Shown here: one piece after another, positions 38,846 through 47,183 of the stretch | Layout: each line of letters begins with the position of its first letter | Numbering within the stretch: the stretch's first letter is position 1 | Source of the DNA: Clostridia bacterium | GTDB taxonomy: Bacteria > Bacillota > Clostridia > Lachnospirales > Lachnospiraceae | DNA: 64,000 nucleotides | NCBI GenBank assembly: GCA_009929615.1 | Contig: SAAB01000010.1 | Span: 20,195-84,194, forward strand | Direction: 5' to 3' | Notes under the pieces: generated by a model | What the model saw: the letters and a program-made list of their open reading frames with translations, nothing else | What the model was told of the DNA's origin: nothing | Databases searched by the model: none | Position numbers and translations under genes: made by a program

Positions 38846-38868
38846 GTTTCCTGTTCATCCTTTTTAAA
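38824..38868. terminator. bidirectional terminator at the end of the hisA operon
   Basis: GGATG-ACA-GAAAC arm pairs with GTTTC-TGT-CATCC around TAA, followed by TTTTT on the plus strand and a T8 tract on the minus strand. The stop codon of the 99-residue gene is in the loop. Confidence 0.85.
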
Positions 38869-38878
38869 TATTCTCTAA

Positions 38879-40129
38879 TTAATTATTCTTCTTTAAAATA
38901 GCTGTAACTGCTTCTTTAATAATAGCCAGGCCTTCTTTTAAAGTATCCTCTGAAATCGTCAATGGCGGCATTAATTTTAAAACACAGTCTTTACGTCCAG
39001 CCACTTCGATAATCATGTGACGGTCAAAGCATTCATGGACAGCATCCAAAGCCAGCTCCGGATTAATCTTTCCAAAATCAATTCCCCACAGAAGTCCCAT
39101 ACCTCTATAAGAAAGTCTGGAATCCAACGGAAGAATCTCTTCTTTAATAAATTGCTCTACAATCTTTGCTTTCTCCTGAACCATGGTATCTACCTGATGT
39201 TCAACAAAGTAATTAATACCTGCTGTACCACCTACGAAAGATAACTGATTACCACGGAAGGTTCCATTATGTTCTGCCGGACGGAAGATATCTAAGTCCG
39301 GACGAATCAGCAATAATGCCATAGGCATTCCGAATCCACTGATGGACTTGGAAACAACAACCATATCCGGCTGAATGCCTGCTCTCTCAAAGGAGAAGAA
39401 ATGACCTGTACGACCGTTACCAACCTGAATCTCATCACATACCATAAGAATGTCCTGTTCTGTACAAATTTTACGAATCTCTTTAAGCCATTCGATGCTT
39501 GCTACATTAATTCCGCCTTCTGCCTGAATCGTTTCCAGGAAGATAGCAGCTGGTTTCTCTACACCTGAATGATCATCTTCAAGAATCCATTTCAAATATG
39601 CAATGGAATCCAGTGTTCCGTCATAAGGAGCAAAGGTTACATTCGCTAATGGCACACCTGCACCGCCCCGGCTCGTTCTATCCGTTGTCATGGCAAGGCT
39701 ACCTAAGGTCATACCATGGAAAGCACCGGAAAAAGCAATAACGCCGCTGCGCTGTGTATTCTTACGTGCAAGCTTCAGTGCTGCTTCAACAGCATTCGTT
39801 CCGGTTGGTCCGCAACACATAACTTTGTAATCTAACTGGCGCGGTTTTAAAATCTTCTCATTAAAAGTAACAAGAAATTCTTCCTTCGCCGCTGTATACA
39901 TATCCAAAGCGTTAATAACATTATCTTCGCTGAGATATTCCATAATCTTCGCTTTAATCTCCGGGTTGTTATGTCCATAATTCATGGAACCGGCAACTGC
40001 CAGGAAATCAATATATCTTTCGCCGTCTACGGAAAATAATTCCGCATTCTTTGCTTTATTAAATTCTACAGGGTATTTTCTACAATAAGATCTGACTTTA
40101 GATTCCGTATTCTCAAAAACTTCAAACAT
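38879..40129 (-). CDS. EctB-like class III aminotransferase (diaminobutyrate-2-oxoglutarate type)
   Basis: A 416-residue PLP enzyme of the EctB group, which converts aspartate semialdehyde and glutamate to L-2,4-diaminobutyrate. Features are the N-terminal MFEVFENTESKVRSYCRKYP, the cofactor loop GPTGTNAVEAALKLAR, the Asp contact MVCDEIQVGNGRTG and the Schiff-base Lys in VVSKSISGFGMPMA. The EHNGTFRGNQLSFVGG segment is also typical. The start at ATG 40129 matches the family; GGAGG stands 13 bases before it, and an upstream extension of 12 residues has no site. ectA and ectC are not present, so ectoine synthesis is not implied. It may feed another pathway needing diaminobutyrate. Confidence 0.87.
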   Translation of the reverse strand: MFEVFENTESKVRSYCRKYPVEFNKAKNAELFSVDGERYIDFLAVAGSMNYGHNNPEIKAKIMEYLSEDNVINALDMYTAAKEEFLVTFNEKILKPRQLDYKVMCCGPTGTNAVEAALKLARKNTQRSGVIAFSGAFHGMTLGSLAMTTDRTSRGGAGVPLANVTFAPYDGTLDSIAYLKWILEDDHSGVEKPAAIFLETIQAEGGINVASIEWLKEIRKICTEQDILMVCDEIQVGNGRTGHFFSFERAGIQPDMVVVSKSISGFGMPMALLLIRPDLDIFRPAEHNGTFRGNQLSFVGGTAGINYFVEHQVDTMVQEKAKIVEQFIKEEILPLDSRLSYRGMGLLWGIDFGKINPELALDAVHECFDRHMIIEVAGRKDCVLKLMPPLTISEDTLKEGLAIIKEAVTAILKKNN

Positions 40130-40221
40130 GGTTCTGTTTTTTCCTCCATTCGTCTTTTTCACCACCAGGGTGAATTACTCATGTCTTATTATACCCCATA
40201 TCCTCTCGAAGTCAAATAATT

Positions 40222-41001
40222 TTATTGCTGGAGGTAGCTTCGCATACTTTTCAATGCGGTTTTTTCAATCCGTGAAATCTGGGCCTGTGAAATAGATAAT
40301 TCTGCCGCCACTTCCATCTGGGTTTTACCTTGATAAAATCGCATTTCTATAATCCGCCGCTCCCGTTCTCCCAATTTACCGATGGCATCCTGCAGGGCTA
40401 TATTTTCCACCCAGGCCACTTCGCTGTTTTTAGGGTCACTGACCTGGTCCATAATACATAGTTTATCGCCGCCCTCGGTATATACCGGTTCATACAAAGA
40501 CACCGGACTCTGAATCGCATCCATAGCAAAAACGATATCCTCTTTGCTGATTCCTATTTCCCCCGCCACCTCCATAACAGAAGGTTCCCGGTTATTTTTT
40601 TTAATAAAAGCCTCTCTGGCATAAATGGCTTTATAGGCCGTATCCCGAAGGGAACGACTCACACGGATACTATTGTTATCTCTTAAATACCGTCGAATCT
40701 CGCCGATAATCATCGGTACAGCATAGGTTGAAAATTTGACGCCCTGACCTAAGTCAAAATTGTCAATAGCTTTCATCAGGCCTATACAGCCAACCTGAAA
40801 CAAATCATCGGGATTTTCATTGGCATTGGAAAACCGTTTAATGACACTGAGCACCAGTCGAAGATTTCCTTTAATGTATTCTTCCTTTGCGGCTGCGTCT
40901 CCTGCCTTAATACGTAAAAACAAAGCTTCCTTTTCTTCCTCTTTCAGAAGGGGAAGCTTTGCCGTATTGACACCGCATATTTCAACCTTACCCTGAGCCA
41001 T
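40222..41001 (-). CDS. sigG: RNA polymerase sporulation sigma factor SigG
   Basis: Late forespore-specific sigma factor. The 259-residue product opens with the sigma-G-specific MAQGKVEICGVNTAKLPLL (the gin-binding N-terminus). It continues with region 2 (GNLRLVLSVIKRFSNANENP, DLFQVGCIGLMKAIDNFD, GVKFSTYAVPMIIGEIRRYL), region 3 and region 4 (ERERRIIEMRFYQGKTQMEV, SQAQISRIEKTAL). I choose the ATG at 41001, with AAGGAGG upstream. It follows sigE by 127 bases, the usual spoIIGA-sigE-sigG order of spore formers. A weak terminator at 41091-41122 suggests separate transcription. Confidence 0.96.
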   Translation of the reverse strand: MAQGKVEICGVNTAKLPLLKEEEKEALFLRIKAGDAAAKEEYIKGNLRLVLSVIKRFSNANENPDDLFQVGCIGLMKAIDNFDLGQGVKFSTYAVPMIIGEIRRYLRDNNSIRVSRSLRDTAYKAIYAREAFIKKNNREPSVMEVAGEIGISKEDIVFAMDAIQSPVSLYEPVYTEGGDKLCIMDQVSDPKNSEVAWVENIALQDAIGKLGERERRIIEMRFYQGKTQMEVAAELSISQAQISRIEKTALKSMRSYLQQ

Positions 41002-41090
41002 AATGAGAATCCTCCTTATCACACTTGTCTTGTCATCGAAGTACAATAGAGATTTTTCTCATTATGAAATTTTATTATACGGTTTTGAAA

Positions 41091-41122
41091 AAAATAAAAA
41101 AATTATTGGGGCTTGACAAGCC
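41091..41122 (-). terminator. probable terminator between sigE and sigG
   Basis: GGCTT-GTC-AAGCC stem on the minus strand followed by CCCCAATAATTTTTTT. The stem is short, so termination is likely partial. Confidence 0.5.
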
Positions 41123-41128
41123 GGAGCT

Positions 41129-41869
41129 TCAACTCATGCGATTAATCTCTTTCTTAAGACGATTCATGATTTTTTTCTCAAGCCTTGAGATATAAGATTG
41201 GGAAATGCCCAGCAGGTCTGCCACTTCCTTCTGGGTCCGGTCCTGACCGTCCTTTGTGTTTAACCCAAAACGCAGCCTGACAATAACCTGTTCTCTGGAT
41301 GAAAGCTTGTTGATAGCCTTATTCAGCAGCATTCGGTCCACTTCCCCCTCAATACCTTTATAAATAACATCCTCTTCGGTTCCCAGGATATCCGATAAAA
41401 GCAGCTCATTTCCATCCCAATCCACATTCAGCGGTTCATCAATGGATACTTCCATTCGAATCTTATTATTCCTCCGAAGATACATTAATATTTCGTTTTC
41501 AATACAGCGTGAAGCATAGGTTGCCAGCTTAATATTCTTTTCCGGATTGAAGGAATTTATGGCCTTAATCAGCCCTATCGTTCCAATGGATATCAAATCC
41601 TCCACGCCAATCCCTGTGTTGTCAAATTTCCTTGCAATATAAACCACCAGTCTCAAATTATGTTCTATCAATACCGCCCTGCCATCATCCTCCTGGTCCG
41701 TTCCCAGCATTTGGATGGCTGCTGCCTCCGCTTCATTCTCCAGGGGTACCGGCAGTACATCCGCACCTCCAATATAAAATATATCGCCACCACCCTGACG
41801 AACCACTTTTTGAGTATTCCGACGCGCCGCATATCGAAACTTCCCCGGTAATGTTGCACTACATATCAT
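41129..41869 (-). CDS. sigE: RNA polymerase sporulation sigma factor SigE
   Basis: Early mother-cell sigma factor, made as an inactive precursor. The 246-residue product has the SigE mature start [20 protein letters not shown] and regions 2-4: [58 protein letters not shown] and [18 protein letters not shown]. The segment before the usual processing point ([20 protein letters not shown]) is basic and about 36 residues, but lacks the hydrophobic, membrane-associating helix typical of pro-SigE. The ATG at 41869 has GGAGGGAG upstream. It follows spoIIGA by 21 bases, so cotranscribed from the promoter at 42456. Confidence 0.95.
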   Translation of the reverse strand: MICSATLPGKFRYAARRNTQKVVRQGGGDIFYIGGADVLPVPLENEAEAAAIQMLGTDQEDDGRAVLIEHNLRLVVYIARKFDNTGIGVEDLISIGTIGLIKAINSFNPEKNIKLATYASRCIENEILMYLRRNNKIRMEVSIDEPLNVDWDGNELLLSDILGTEEDVIYKGIEGEVDRMLLNKAINKLSSREQVIVRLRFGLNTKDGQDRTQKEVADLLGISQSYISRLEKKIMNRLKKEINRMS

Positions 41870-41890
41870 AATATACTCCCTCCGCACACA

Positions 41891-42406
41891 TTACTTTTTC
41901 AGAATATCCGGGTGCACAATAGCATGAAATTCTCCATCCCTGTTTAATTTTCCAGGATAGATGCCAATAATGCCCCCTTTCTGCTCATATTTTTCTCCCT
42001 GACTAAAAAAAATCAGTTTCTCTGTTGTAATCCCTGGCAGCACACCATGTTTTTTTCCTATAGAATGGTATGGTATCATACGAAAACCAGAAGCCTTCTG
42101 CAAATTTCCCATGCAGTACTTCAGACTGTCATATTCCACCAAACAGACCGGCTTCCCACTAAAAGGCTCATACAGGCGATTTCCCGTATCCAAAAGAGCC
42201 TTCAGGGCAAACTTCTGTCCGTTTAGGTATATCCAAAGATTGCCATTGTAATTTTTAATTTGATATTCCTTTGCAAAGTGGGTGTGGTAAAAAAGAATTG
42301 GGCACAAAGTTCCTATCAGAAAAAAGCACCCGTATAAAAGAATCTGGTGGTGAACAGATTTTATCGGATTTGAATGTGAATAAGAACAGATAATTCTATT
42401 GGACAA
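41891..42406 (-). CDS. spoIIGA: SpoIIGA-like sigma-E processing protease, lacking most of the membrane domain
   Basis: SpoIIGA activates pro-SigE at the sporulation septum. Normal proteins are near 300 residues, with five N-terminal membrane helices and an aspartic protease domain. Here only 171 residues are open: one hydrophobic segment (LLYGCFFLIGTLCPILFYHT, residues about 23-42) then the protease domain with the DTGN active site (LKALLDTGNRLYEPFSGKPV, Asp73) and IIGIYPGKL. The start is unclear. The only ATG-like codon is TTG at 42406, about 27 bases after a perfect AGGAGGTGA, and the frame is closed by a TGA between them. A deletion that removed the membrane part while leaving promoter and ribosome site is the likeliest history. 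Confidence 0.75.
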   Translation of the reverse strand: MSNRIICSYSHSNPIKSVHHQILLYGCFFLIGTLCPILFYHTHFAKEYQIKNYNGNLWIYLNGQKFALKALLDTGNRLYEPFSGKPVCLVEYDSLKYCMGNLQKASGFRMIPYHSIGKKHGVLPGITTEKLIFFSQGEKYEQKGGIIGIYPGKLNRDGEFHAIVHPDILKK

Positions 42407-42455
42407 GTGGTTATTAATAACGGGTCAAAATCACCTCCTGAAAATGATTAGCCCT

Positions 42456-42489
42456 ATTATAACCCATGTGCCGAAAATATTTTGTCAAA
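42456..42489 (-). promoter_or_regulatory. spoIIG-type promoter with Spo0A box
   Basis: TATAAT (42456-42461) and TTGACA (42483-42488) are 21 bases apart, too far for an ordinary sigma-A promoter but like the 22-base spacing of the Bacillus spoIIG promoter. TGTCAAA (42483-42489), one change from the Spo0A box TGTCGAA, overlaps the -35. Spo0A-dependent activation is inferred. Confidence 0.6.
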
Positions 42490-42557
42490 CGGTTGTCCCG
42501 GCTCGATAAAACATTTCATGGCTTTTCAACATAAATTTCTCTGTTTGATATTTGAAC

Positions 42558-42600
42558 GCAAAGAAGCCCAAAACGGTTATCCCGTTTTGGGCTTCTTTCA
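42558..42600 (-). terminator. terminator of ftsZ and the division cluster
   Basis: AAGCCCAAAACGG / CCGTTTTGGGCTT 13-bp stem with a 5-base loop, followed by CTTT on the minus strand. Confidence 0.88.
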
Positions 42601-42615
42601 TATAATTAAGTTTGA

Positions 42616-43743
42616 TTATTTCTTCTGTAAGAAACTTGGAATCTGAATGGTGCTTGCACCAACAGGTGTTTCTTTCTTTGTAATCGGTGCCTGATGAGCA
42701 GGTGTTGATGATTTAAAGGAAGAAGCTGTTGTATTAAATACTGGACGTTCATTAGCTTTCTTCATGAAAGTAGAAGTCTGTCCGGCACTTTCCTGTGTTT
42801 CCAATCCTGTTGCAATAACAGTGATGGAACAGGAATCTGGTGTACTTTCGTCATACATCGCACCGAAGATAATGTTAGCAGATTCGCCAGCAAGTTCTTC
42901 AACGTACATCGCTGCTTCATTCGCTTCGATAAGACCGATATCACCGGAAATATTAATAACGATATCTGTAGCACCTTCAATCGTTGTTTCAAGCAATGGG
43001 CTGGTTGTTGCCTGTTTAACAGCATCAAGAGCCTTATCATCGCCATGTCCTTCGCCGATACCGATATGAGCAATGCCCTTATCTTTCATAACTGTCTGGA
43101 TATCTGCGAAATCAAGGTTAATCAGTCCAGGAACATTAATCAAATCTGTGATACCCTGAACACCCTGCTGAAGTACTTCATCAGCTTTCTTCAATGCTTC
43201 TGGCATAGAAGTTCTTCTATCAACGATTTCAAGTAATTTGTCATTAGGAATAATGATTAAAGTATCAACATTCTCTTTCAAATGTTCAATACCGTCATTT
43301 GCATTAATCATTCTCTGTTTTGCTTCAAAACGGAAAGGTTTTGTCACAACGCCAACGGTCAGACATCCTAAGCTTTTAGCAATTCCTGCAACAACAGGAG
43401 CTGCTCCGGTTCCGGTTCCACCACCCATACCACAGGTTACGAATACCATGTCGGCACCCTTAATTAATTCTGTCAGTTCATCAACGCTTTCTTCTGCTGC
43501 CTTAGCTCCTACTTCTGGTTTCGCTCCGGCACCAAGACCCTTTGTCAGTTTTTCACCAATCTGAACCAGCTGGTTTGCCTTGCACATCTGTAAAGCCTGT
43601 CTATCTGTATTCACACCAATAAATTCTACACCGGCAATGTTCTCTTCAATCATTCGGTTTACTGCATTGTTTCCGGCACCGCCGACACCAATAACGAGTA
43701 TTTTAGCTGCTGCATCCATTTCATTTGTTTTTATCTCAAGCAA
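42616..43743 (-). CDS. ftsZ: cell division protein FtsZ
   Basis: Tubulin-like GTPase that forms the division ring. The 375-residue product has [15 protein letters not shown] at the start, the tubulin signature [13 protein letters not shown] (about residue 110), T7-loop-type [11 protein letters not shown], and a C-terminal tail ending [11 protein letters not shown]. That tail is a good match to the conserved peptide that binds FtsA/SepF/EzrA. Length is normal. The ATG at 43743 has AGGAGG upstream. It follows ftsQ by 82 bases and is closed by a strong terminator, ahead of the spoIIG promoter. ftsA is absent, as in many Clostridia, so SepF is the likely anchor. Confidence 0.98.
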   Translation of the reverse strand: MLEIKTNEMDAAAKILVIGVGGAGNNAVNRMIEENIAGVEFIGVNTDRQALQMCKANQLVQIGEKLTKGLGAGAKPEVGAKAAEESVDELTELIKGADMVFVTCGMGGGTGTGAAPVVAGIAKSLGCLTVGVVTKPFRFEAKQRMINANDGIEHLKENVDTLIIIPNDKLLEIVDRRTSMPEALKKADEVLQQGVQGITDLINVPGLINLDFADIQTVMKDKGIAHIGIGEGHGDDKALDAVKQATTSPLLETTIEGATDIVINISGDIGLIEANEAAMYVEELAGESANIIFGAMYDESTPDSCSITVIATGLETQESAGQTSTFMKKANERPVFNTTASSFKSSTPAHQAPITKKETPVGASTIQIPSFLQKK

Positions 43744-43825
43744 GGTACTTCCTCCTTTAAATTAATATCTTTGTACTATTATATTATATAATATAGTTTT
43801 TCGGAAAAATAATCAACTATTTCTT

Positions 43826-44689
43826 TTAATTTTCTTTTGTGAAAATTATAGAATTTTTTGTAGCATCATAGTTTTCCAGATGTAATATTCCCTGAATCTG
43901 CTCAGTTTCTGCCATTTGCTCTAATTCCGGCAAGATGTTCGCCAATTCACTGGTTTTTTCTTCCAACAGAACCGGTATGCCTAATGCCGCCCGAATATTA
44001 TCATTAATATAGACTGTAAAGGCATTATCCTCATCTATTTCTATCTTTTGCACGCCAATTCCATGTTCCAGCAAGAGCTGAGTTAATTCTATAATTCCCT
44101 CATATGCTGTCTTATTTTTCATAGAAAGCTGGGTGCCGATTTCAAGATTTTCGACATCAACTCCGTCTATCAGTGGTACTGTTTCTTTTCTTTCCGCAAG
44201 TGCTTCCTGGACAACGCCCTCATTATCAAAGTAGTAGTACTGCTTCCCACTTTTGAAACATCCAAGAATGTCTGTTTCCGTAACCTCAATACAAAGCATA
44301 TTCCTGCTTTCTATTTTGACCTGTATATCTTCCACAAAAGGTACATCGCTCACTTTATATCTGAAATATCTCAAATAGCAGAACAATGTATTGGGTGCAT
44401 CCTCCGGAAATCCCATCATCGCCTTTATTTCATCCGATGTATAATTCTTATTTCCAATCACTCGCACCTCATCCAGCTGAAAGCCGTAAACAACACCACC
44501 CAGTGCAAGTGCAATTATGAGAAGAATTCCAGCAGCTATCTTTAGTCCTCTGTGTTTCTTTGGAGGCTCGCCACCATCATCTGCATCTTCTTCATCTTCA
44601 TCAAATTCTAAGTCCTGTTCAAAATCCTCGAGCTCATCAAGGTCATCAAACTCATCAAATTCTTCATCCTGATAATATTCTTTGTCCAT
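43826..44689 (-). CDS. ftsQ: cell division protein FtsQ/DivIB
   Basis: Bitopic divisome protein bridging FtsL/FtsB and the wall synthase. The 287-residue product has a long very acidic cytoplasmic N-terminus (residues 1-40, largely Asp/Glu), one membrane helix (IAAGILLIIALALGGVVYGF) and an extracellular POTRA domain starting LDEVRVIGNKNYTSDEIKA. The rest (VTETDILGCFKSGKQYYYFD, LIDGVDVENLEIG) fits DivIB. The acidic tail is much more charged than in Bacillus. The start ATG at 44689 has GTGGATG around it and a weak site. It lies 11 bases after murA, so clearly in the same transcript, with ftsZ next. Confidence 0.93.
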   Translation of the reverse strand: MDKEYYQDEEFDEFDDLDELEDFEQDLEFDEDEEDADDGGEPPKKHRGLKIAAGILLIIALALGGVVYGFQLDEVRVIGNKNYTSDEIKAMMGFPEDAPNTLFCYLRYFRYKVSDVPFVEDIQVKIESRNMLCIEVTETDILGCFKSGKQYYYFDNEGVVQEALAERKETVPLIDGVDVENLEIGTQLSMKNKTAYEGIIELTQLLLEHGIGVQKIEIDEDNAFTVYINDNIRAALGIPVLLEEKTSELANILPELEQMAETEQIQGILHLENYDATKNSIIFTKEN

Positions 44690-44700
44690 AGTACATCCAC

Positions 44701-45957
44701 CTATTTCTTATTAACCTTAATCTCTGCGCCAAGTTGTATCAAATCTTTGCATATATCCTGATAACCACGCTCTACAAAGATGGAGTTTTCTACGATAGTA
44801 TCACCTTCCGCCATCAAACCTGCAATCACCAGTGCTGCACCACCTCTAAGGTCTCTCGCCGAAACCCGGCCGCCTTTAAGTCTGGCCGTCCCATAAATCA
44901 CAGCTCTATTATTTTCTATTTGTATATCAGCACCCATTTTACAGAGTTCCGCCGCCGTTCTAAAGCGGTTCTCAAAAATATGCTCATAAACTCTGCTTGT
45001 TCCCCGTGCTGTTGTAAGCACGGCCATAAGCTGAGACTGCATATCCGTTGGAAACCCCGGAAATGGCTGGGTATGAATATCCTCGATTGGAAAAAGTCTT
45101 CGGCTGGATTTGAGGTAAATTCCCCGATTCGTTAACCGGACCTCACAGCCCATGGACTCGCATATGTGAAGCAGGCAATGGATATGCTGCTTCTCTTCAT
45201 AAACTAACTCAATTTCTCCTCTGGCACCTGCTGCTGCCAGCAAATATGTCCCGGCAACAATCCGGTCCTGCATGACCTGATATCTGGCCTCTTTTAATGG
45301 GCATTTTCCAAGAATTCCGATTCTTGAAGTCCCTGCCCCATAGACCGCTACACCCATGGCTTCTAAAAATCCTGACAAATCCACAACTTCCGGTTCCCGA
45401 GCTGCATTATGTATCCAGGTAATACCTTCCGCCATAGCACCTGCCATCATCAGATTTTCAGTTGCCCCAACACTTGGATAGGGCAATAAAATTCTGGTTC
45501 CTTTTAAGCCATCCGTTTTGCAATGAATAGCACCATCATATTCCTCAATATGTACACCCATCTGTTCAAGGGCATTCAGATGAATATCCACCGGCCGTGC
45601 ACCAATGGTACATCCCCCGGGATACTCCAGAACCATGTTTTTGCAGCGTCCAAGCACTGCCCCCAGTAATAATATCGAAGAACGCATTTTCCCGATACAT
45701 TCTCTGGAAAGATTTTCGAAATCAATTTTCTCTGCATCAATACGCAGTTCATCCTTCTGCCATGAAATTTTGCAGCCAATACTGTGCAGAATTTCCAGCA
45801 TATATCTCACATCCAGAATATCCGGGCACCGCCGGATAAGGGTCACTCCCCTATGCAGGACTGCGGCTGCTATAATTGGCAAAGCCGCGTTTTTAGAACC
45901 CTGCACCTCTAACTGTCCCTCCAGCATTTTACCGCCGGCTATCTGAAAGGATGCCAC
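44701..45957 (-). CDS. murA: UDP-N-acetylglucosamine 1-carboxyvinyltransferase
   Basis: First committed step of peptidoglycan synthesis: enolpyruvyl transfer from PEP to UDP-GlcNAc. The 418-residue product has the two-domain EPSP-synthase-like fold, with QGSKNAALPIIAAAVL near the start, the catalytic loop PGGCTIGARPVD (Cys116) that fosfomycin alkylates, and FPTDMQSQLMAVLTTARG plus ARDLRGGAALVIAGLMAEG. The presence of Cys rather than Asp predicts fosfomycin sensitivity at this enzyme. The ATG at 45957 is preceded by GGAGGTAAT. It sits between ftsW and ftsQ, where many Clostridia have a murA copy; murG is missing here. Confidence 0.96.
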   Translation of the reverse strand: MASFQIAGGKMLEGQLEVQGSKNAALPIIAAAVLHRGVTLIRRCPDILDVRYMLEILHSIGCKISWQKDELRIDAEKIDFENLSRECIGKMRSSILLLGAVLGRCKNMVLEYPGGCTIGARPVDIHLNALEQMGVHIEEYDGAIHCKTDGLKGTRILLPYPSVGATENLMMAGAMAEGITWIHNAAREPEVVDLSGFLEAMGVAVYGAGTSRIGILGKCPLKEARYQVMQDRIVAGTYLLAAAGARGEIELVYEEKQHIHCLLHICESMGCEVRLTNRGIYLKSSRRLFPIEDIHTQPFPGFPTDMQSQLMAVLTTARGTSRVYEHIFENRFRTAAELCKMGADIQIENNRAVIYGTARLKGGRVSARDLRGGAALVIAGLMAEGDTIVENSIFVERGYQDICKDLIQLGAEIKVNKK

Positions 45958-46019
45958 ATCTATTACCTCCGAACAAAGACTATAAGATATTCTATGCAGG
46001 AGTTTTGAAAATGTTCCTG

Positions 46020-47165
46020 TTACCGCTTAAATTGTATACCCCGTGAGACGCTTAGAACAAGCCCCACCTCACAGAGCAGGAATACAACCGACGTACCTCC
46101 GTAACTGATAAACGGCAGCGGAATTCCTGTATTTGGCAGGGTATTCGTAACAACGCCGATATTTATAACAACCTGAAGGCCAATCTGAGCCATAACACCA
46201 ACAACAATAAGGGCACCATACAAATCCGGTGCATTATTTGCTATAATCATACAACGCCACAGCAGTAAAATAAATAACAAAATAATGGCAATTGCACCGA
46301 AGAGTCCCAGTTCTTCACATATAATTGAAAAAATCATATCATTATGTGCTTCAGGCACATAAGAAAGTTTCTGAATACTCCGTCCCAATCCTTTACCAAA
46401 AACACCACCCGAACCTATGGCATAAAGAGCCTGCCGGGTCTGATATCCATATTCCGAAGTTTCTACATTCAGCCAAGCTTCAATACGGTCCATACGATAG
46501 GCCGCAACCTGAAGGAATACAAACATCAACCCTATTCCGCCGCCAACGACCGCCGCAAATATTTTATACTGATTGCTGGCTACAAAAATAATGATAAAAG
46601 AAATACCCAGCAAAATAATACCTGTACTCAGGTTGGAAACCGTGACAAGAATGATCATTGGCAATGCCAGTGCGAAACTCTTAACAACGCCTTTCCAACT
46701 CTTTAAACGCCGTACTGACTCGCTGGCTACATGGGCCAGAAAAATAATCAATACTGCCTTTGCCACTTCCGATGGCTGAAATTGCATAGGGCCAATCTGA
46801 ATCCAACGTCTCTGACCATGACTGGCCGCACCATAAACAAGTACCACTGCCAGAAGGCCATTAATTCCTATGTAAGCCAGAAGACTCAGCCTCTTCCAAA
46901 AGGTATAAGGAATTCTGCTGACGAAAAACATACCTCCCAGACCGACAACCGCAAAGAGACACTGCCGCTTCAAATAATAGAAAGAATCACCATCATTGAC
47001 AATCTGCGAATTATAGGCACTGGTACTATAAATCATTACAAGTCCAAAGCAAACCAGAAAGATGACGATAAACAAAAGGCTGTAATCAAAATATTTTTCT
47101 GTTTTGATTCTCGTTTTATTCTTTTTTTTGCTGCTTATCGCTGCTTCCCGAGCCACTTCAAACAC
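46020..47165 (-). CDS. ftsW: SEDS-family peptidoglycan polymerase FtsW (or SpoVE)
   Basis: Polymerises lipid II at the septum in partnership with a class B PBP. The 381-residue product has ten membrane helices and SEDS signatures: LVMIYSTSAYNSQ, the large loop with HGQRRWIQIGPMQFQPSEVA, the YVPEAHNDMIFSIICEELG segment bearing the essential Asp, and NTGIPLPFISYGGTSVV. FtsW and SpoVE cannot be separated by reading; its place between murD and murA in the division cluster makes FtsW likely, possibly serving both. The ATG at 47165 has GAGAGGTG upstream and follows murD by 18 bases. Confidence 0.93.
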   Translation of the reverse strand: MFEVAREAAISSKKKNKTRIKTEKYFDYSLLFIVIFLVCFGLVMIYSTSAYNSQIVNDGDSFYYLKRQCLFAVVGLGGMFFVSRIPYTFWKRLSLLAYIGINGLLAVVLVYGAASHGQRRWIQIGPMQFQPSEVAKAVLIIFLAHVASESVRRLKSWKGVVKSFALALPMIILVTVSNLSTGIILLGISFIIIFVASNQYKIFAAVVGGGIGLMFVFLQVAAYRMDRIEAWLNVETSEYGYQTRQALYAIGSGGVFGKGLGRSIQKLSYVPEAHNDMIFSIICEELGLFGAIAIILLFILLLWRCMIIANNAPDLYGALIVVGVMAQIGLQVVINIGVVTNTLPNTGIPLPFISYGGTSVVFLLCEVGLVLSVSRGIQFKR

Positions 47166-47183
47166 CTCTCATCTTTTTCAATA

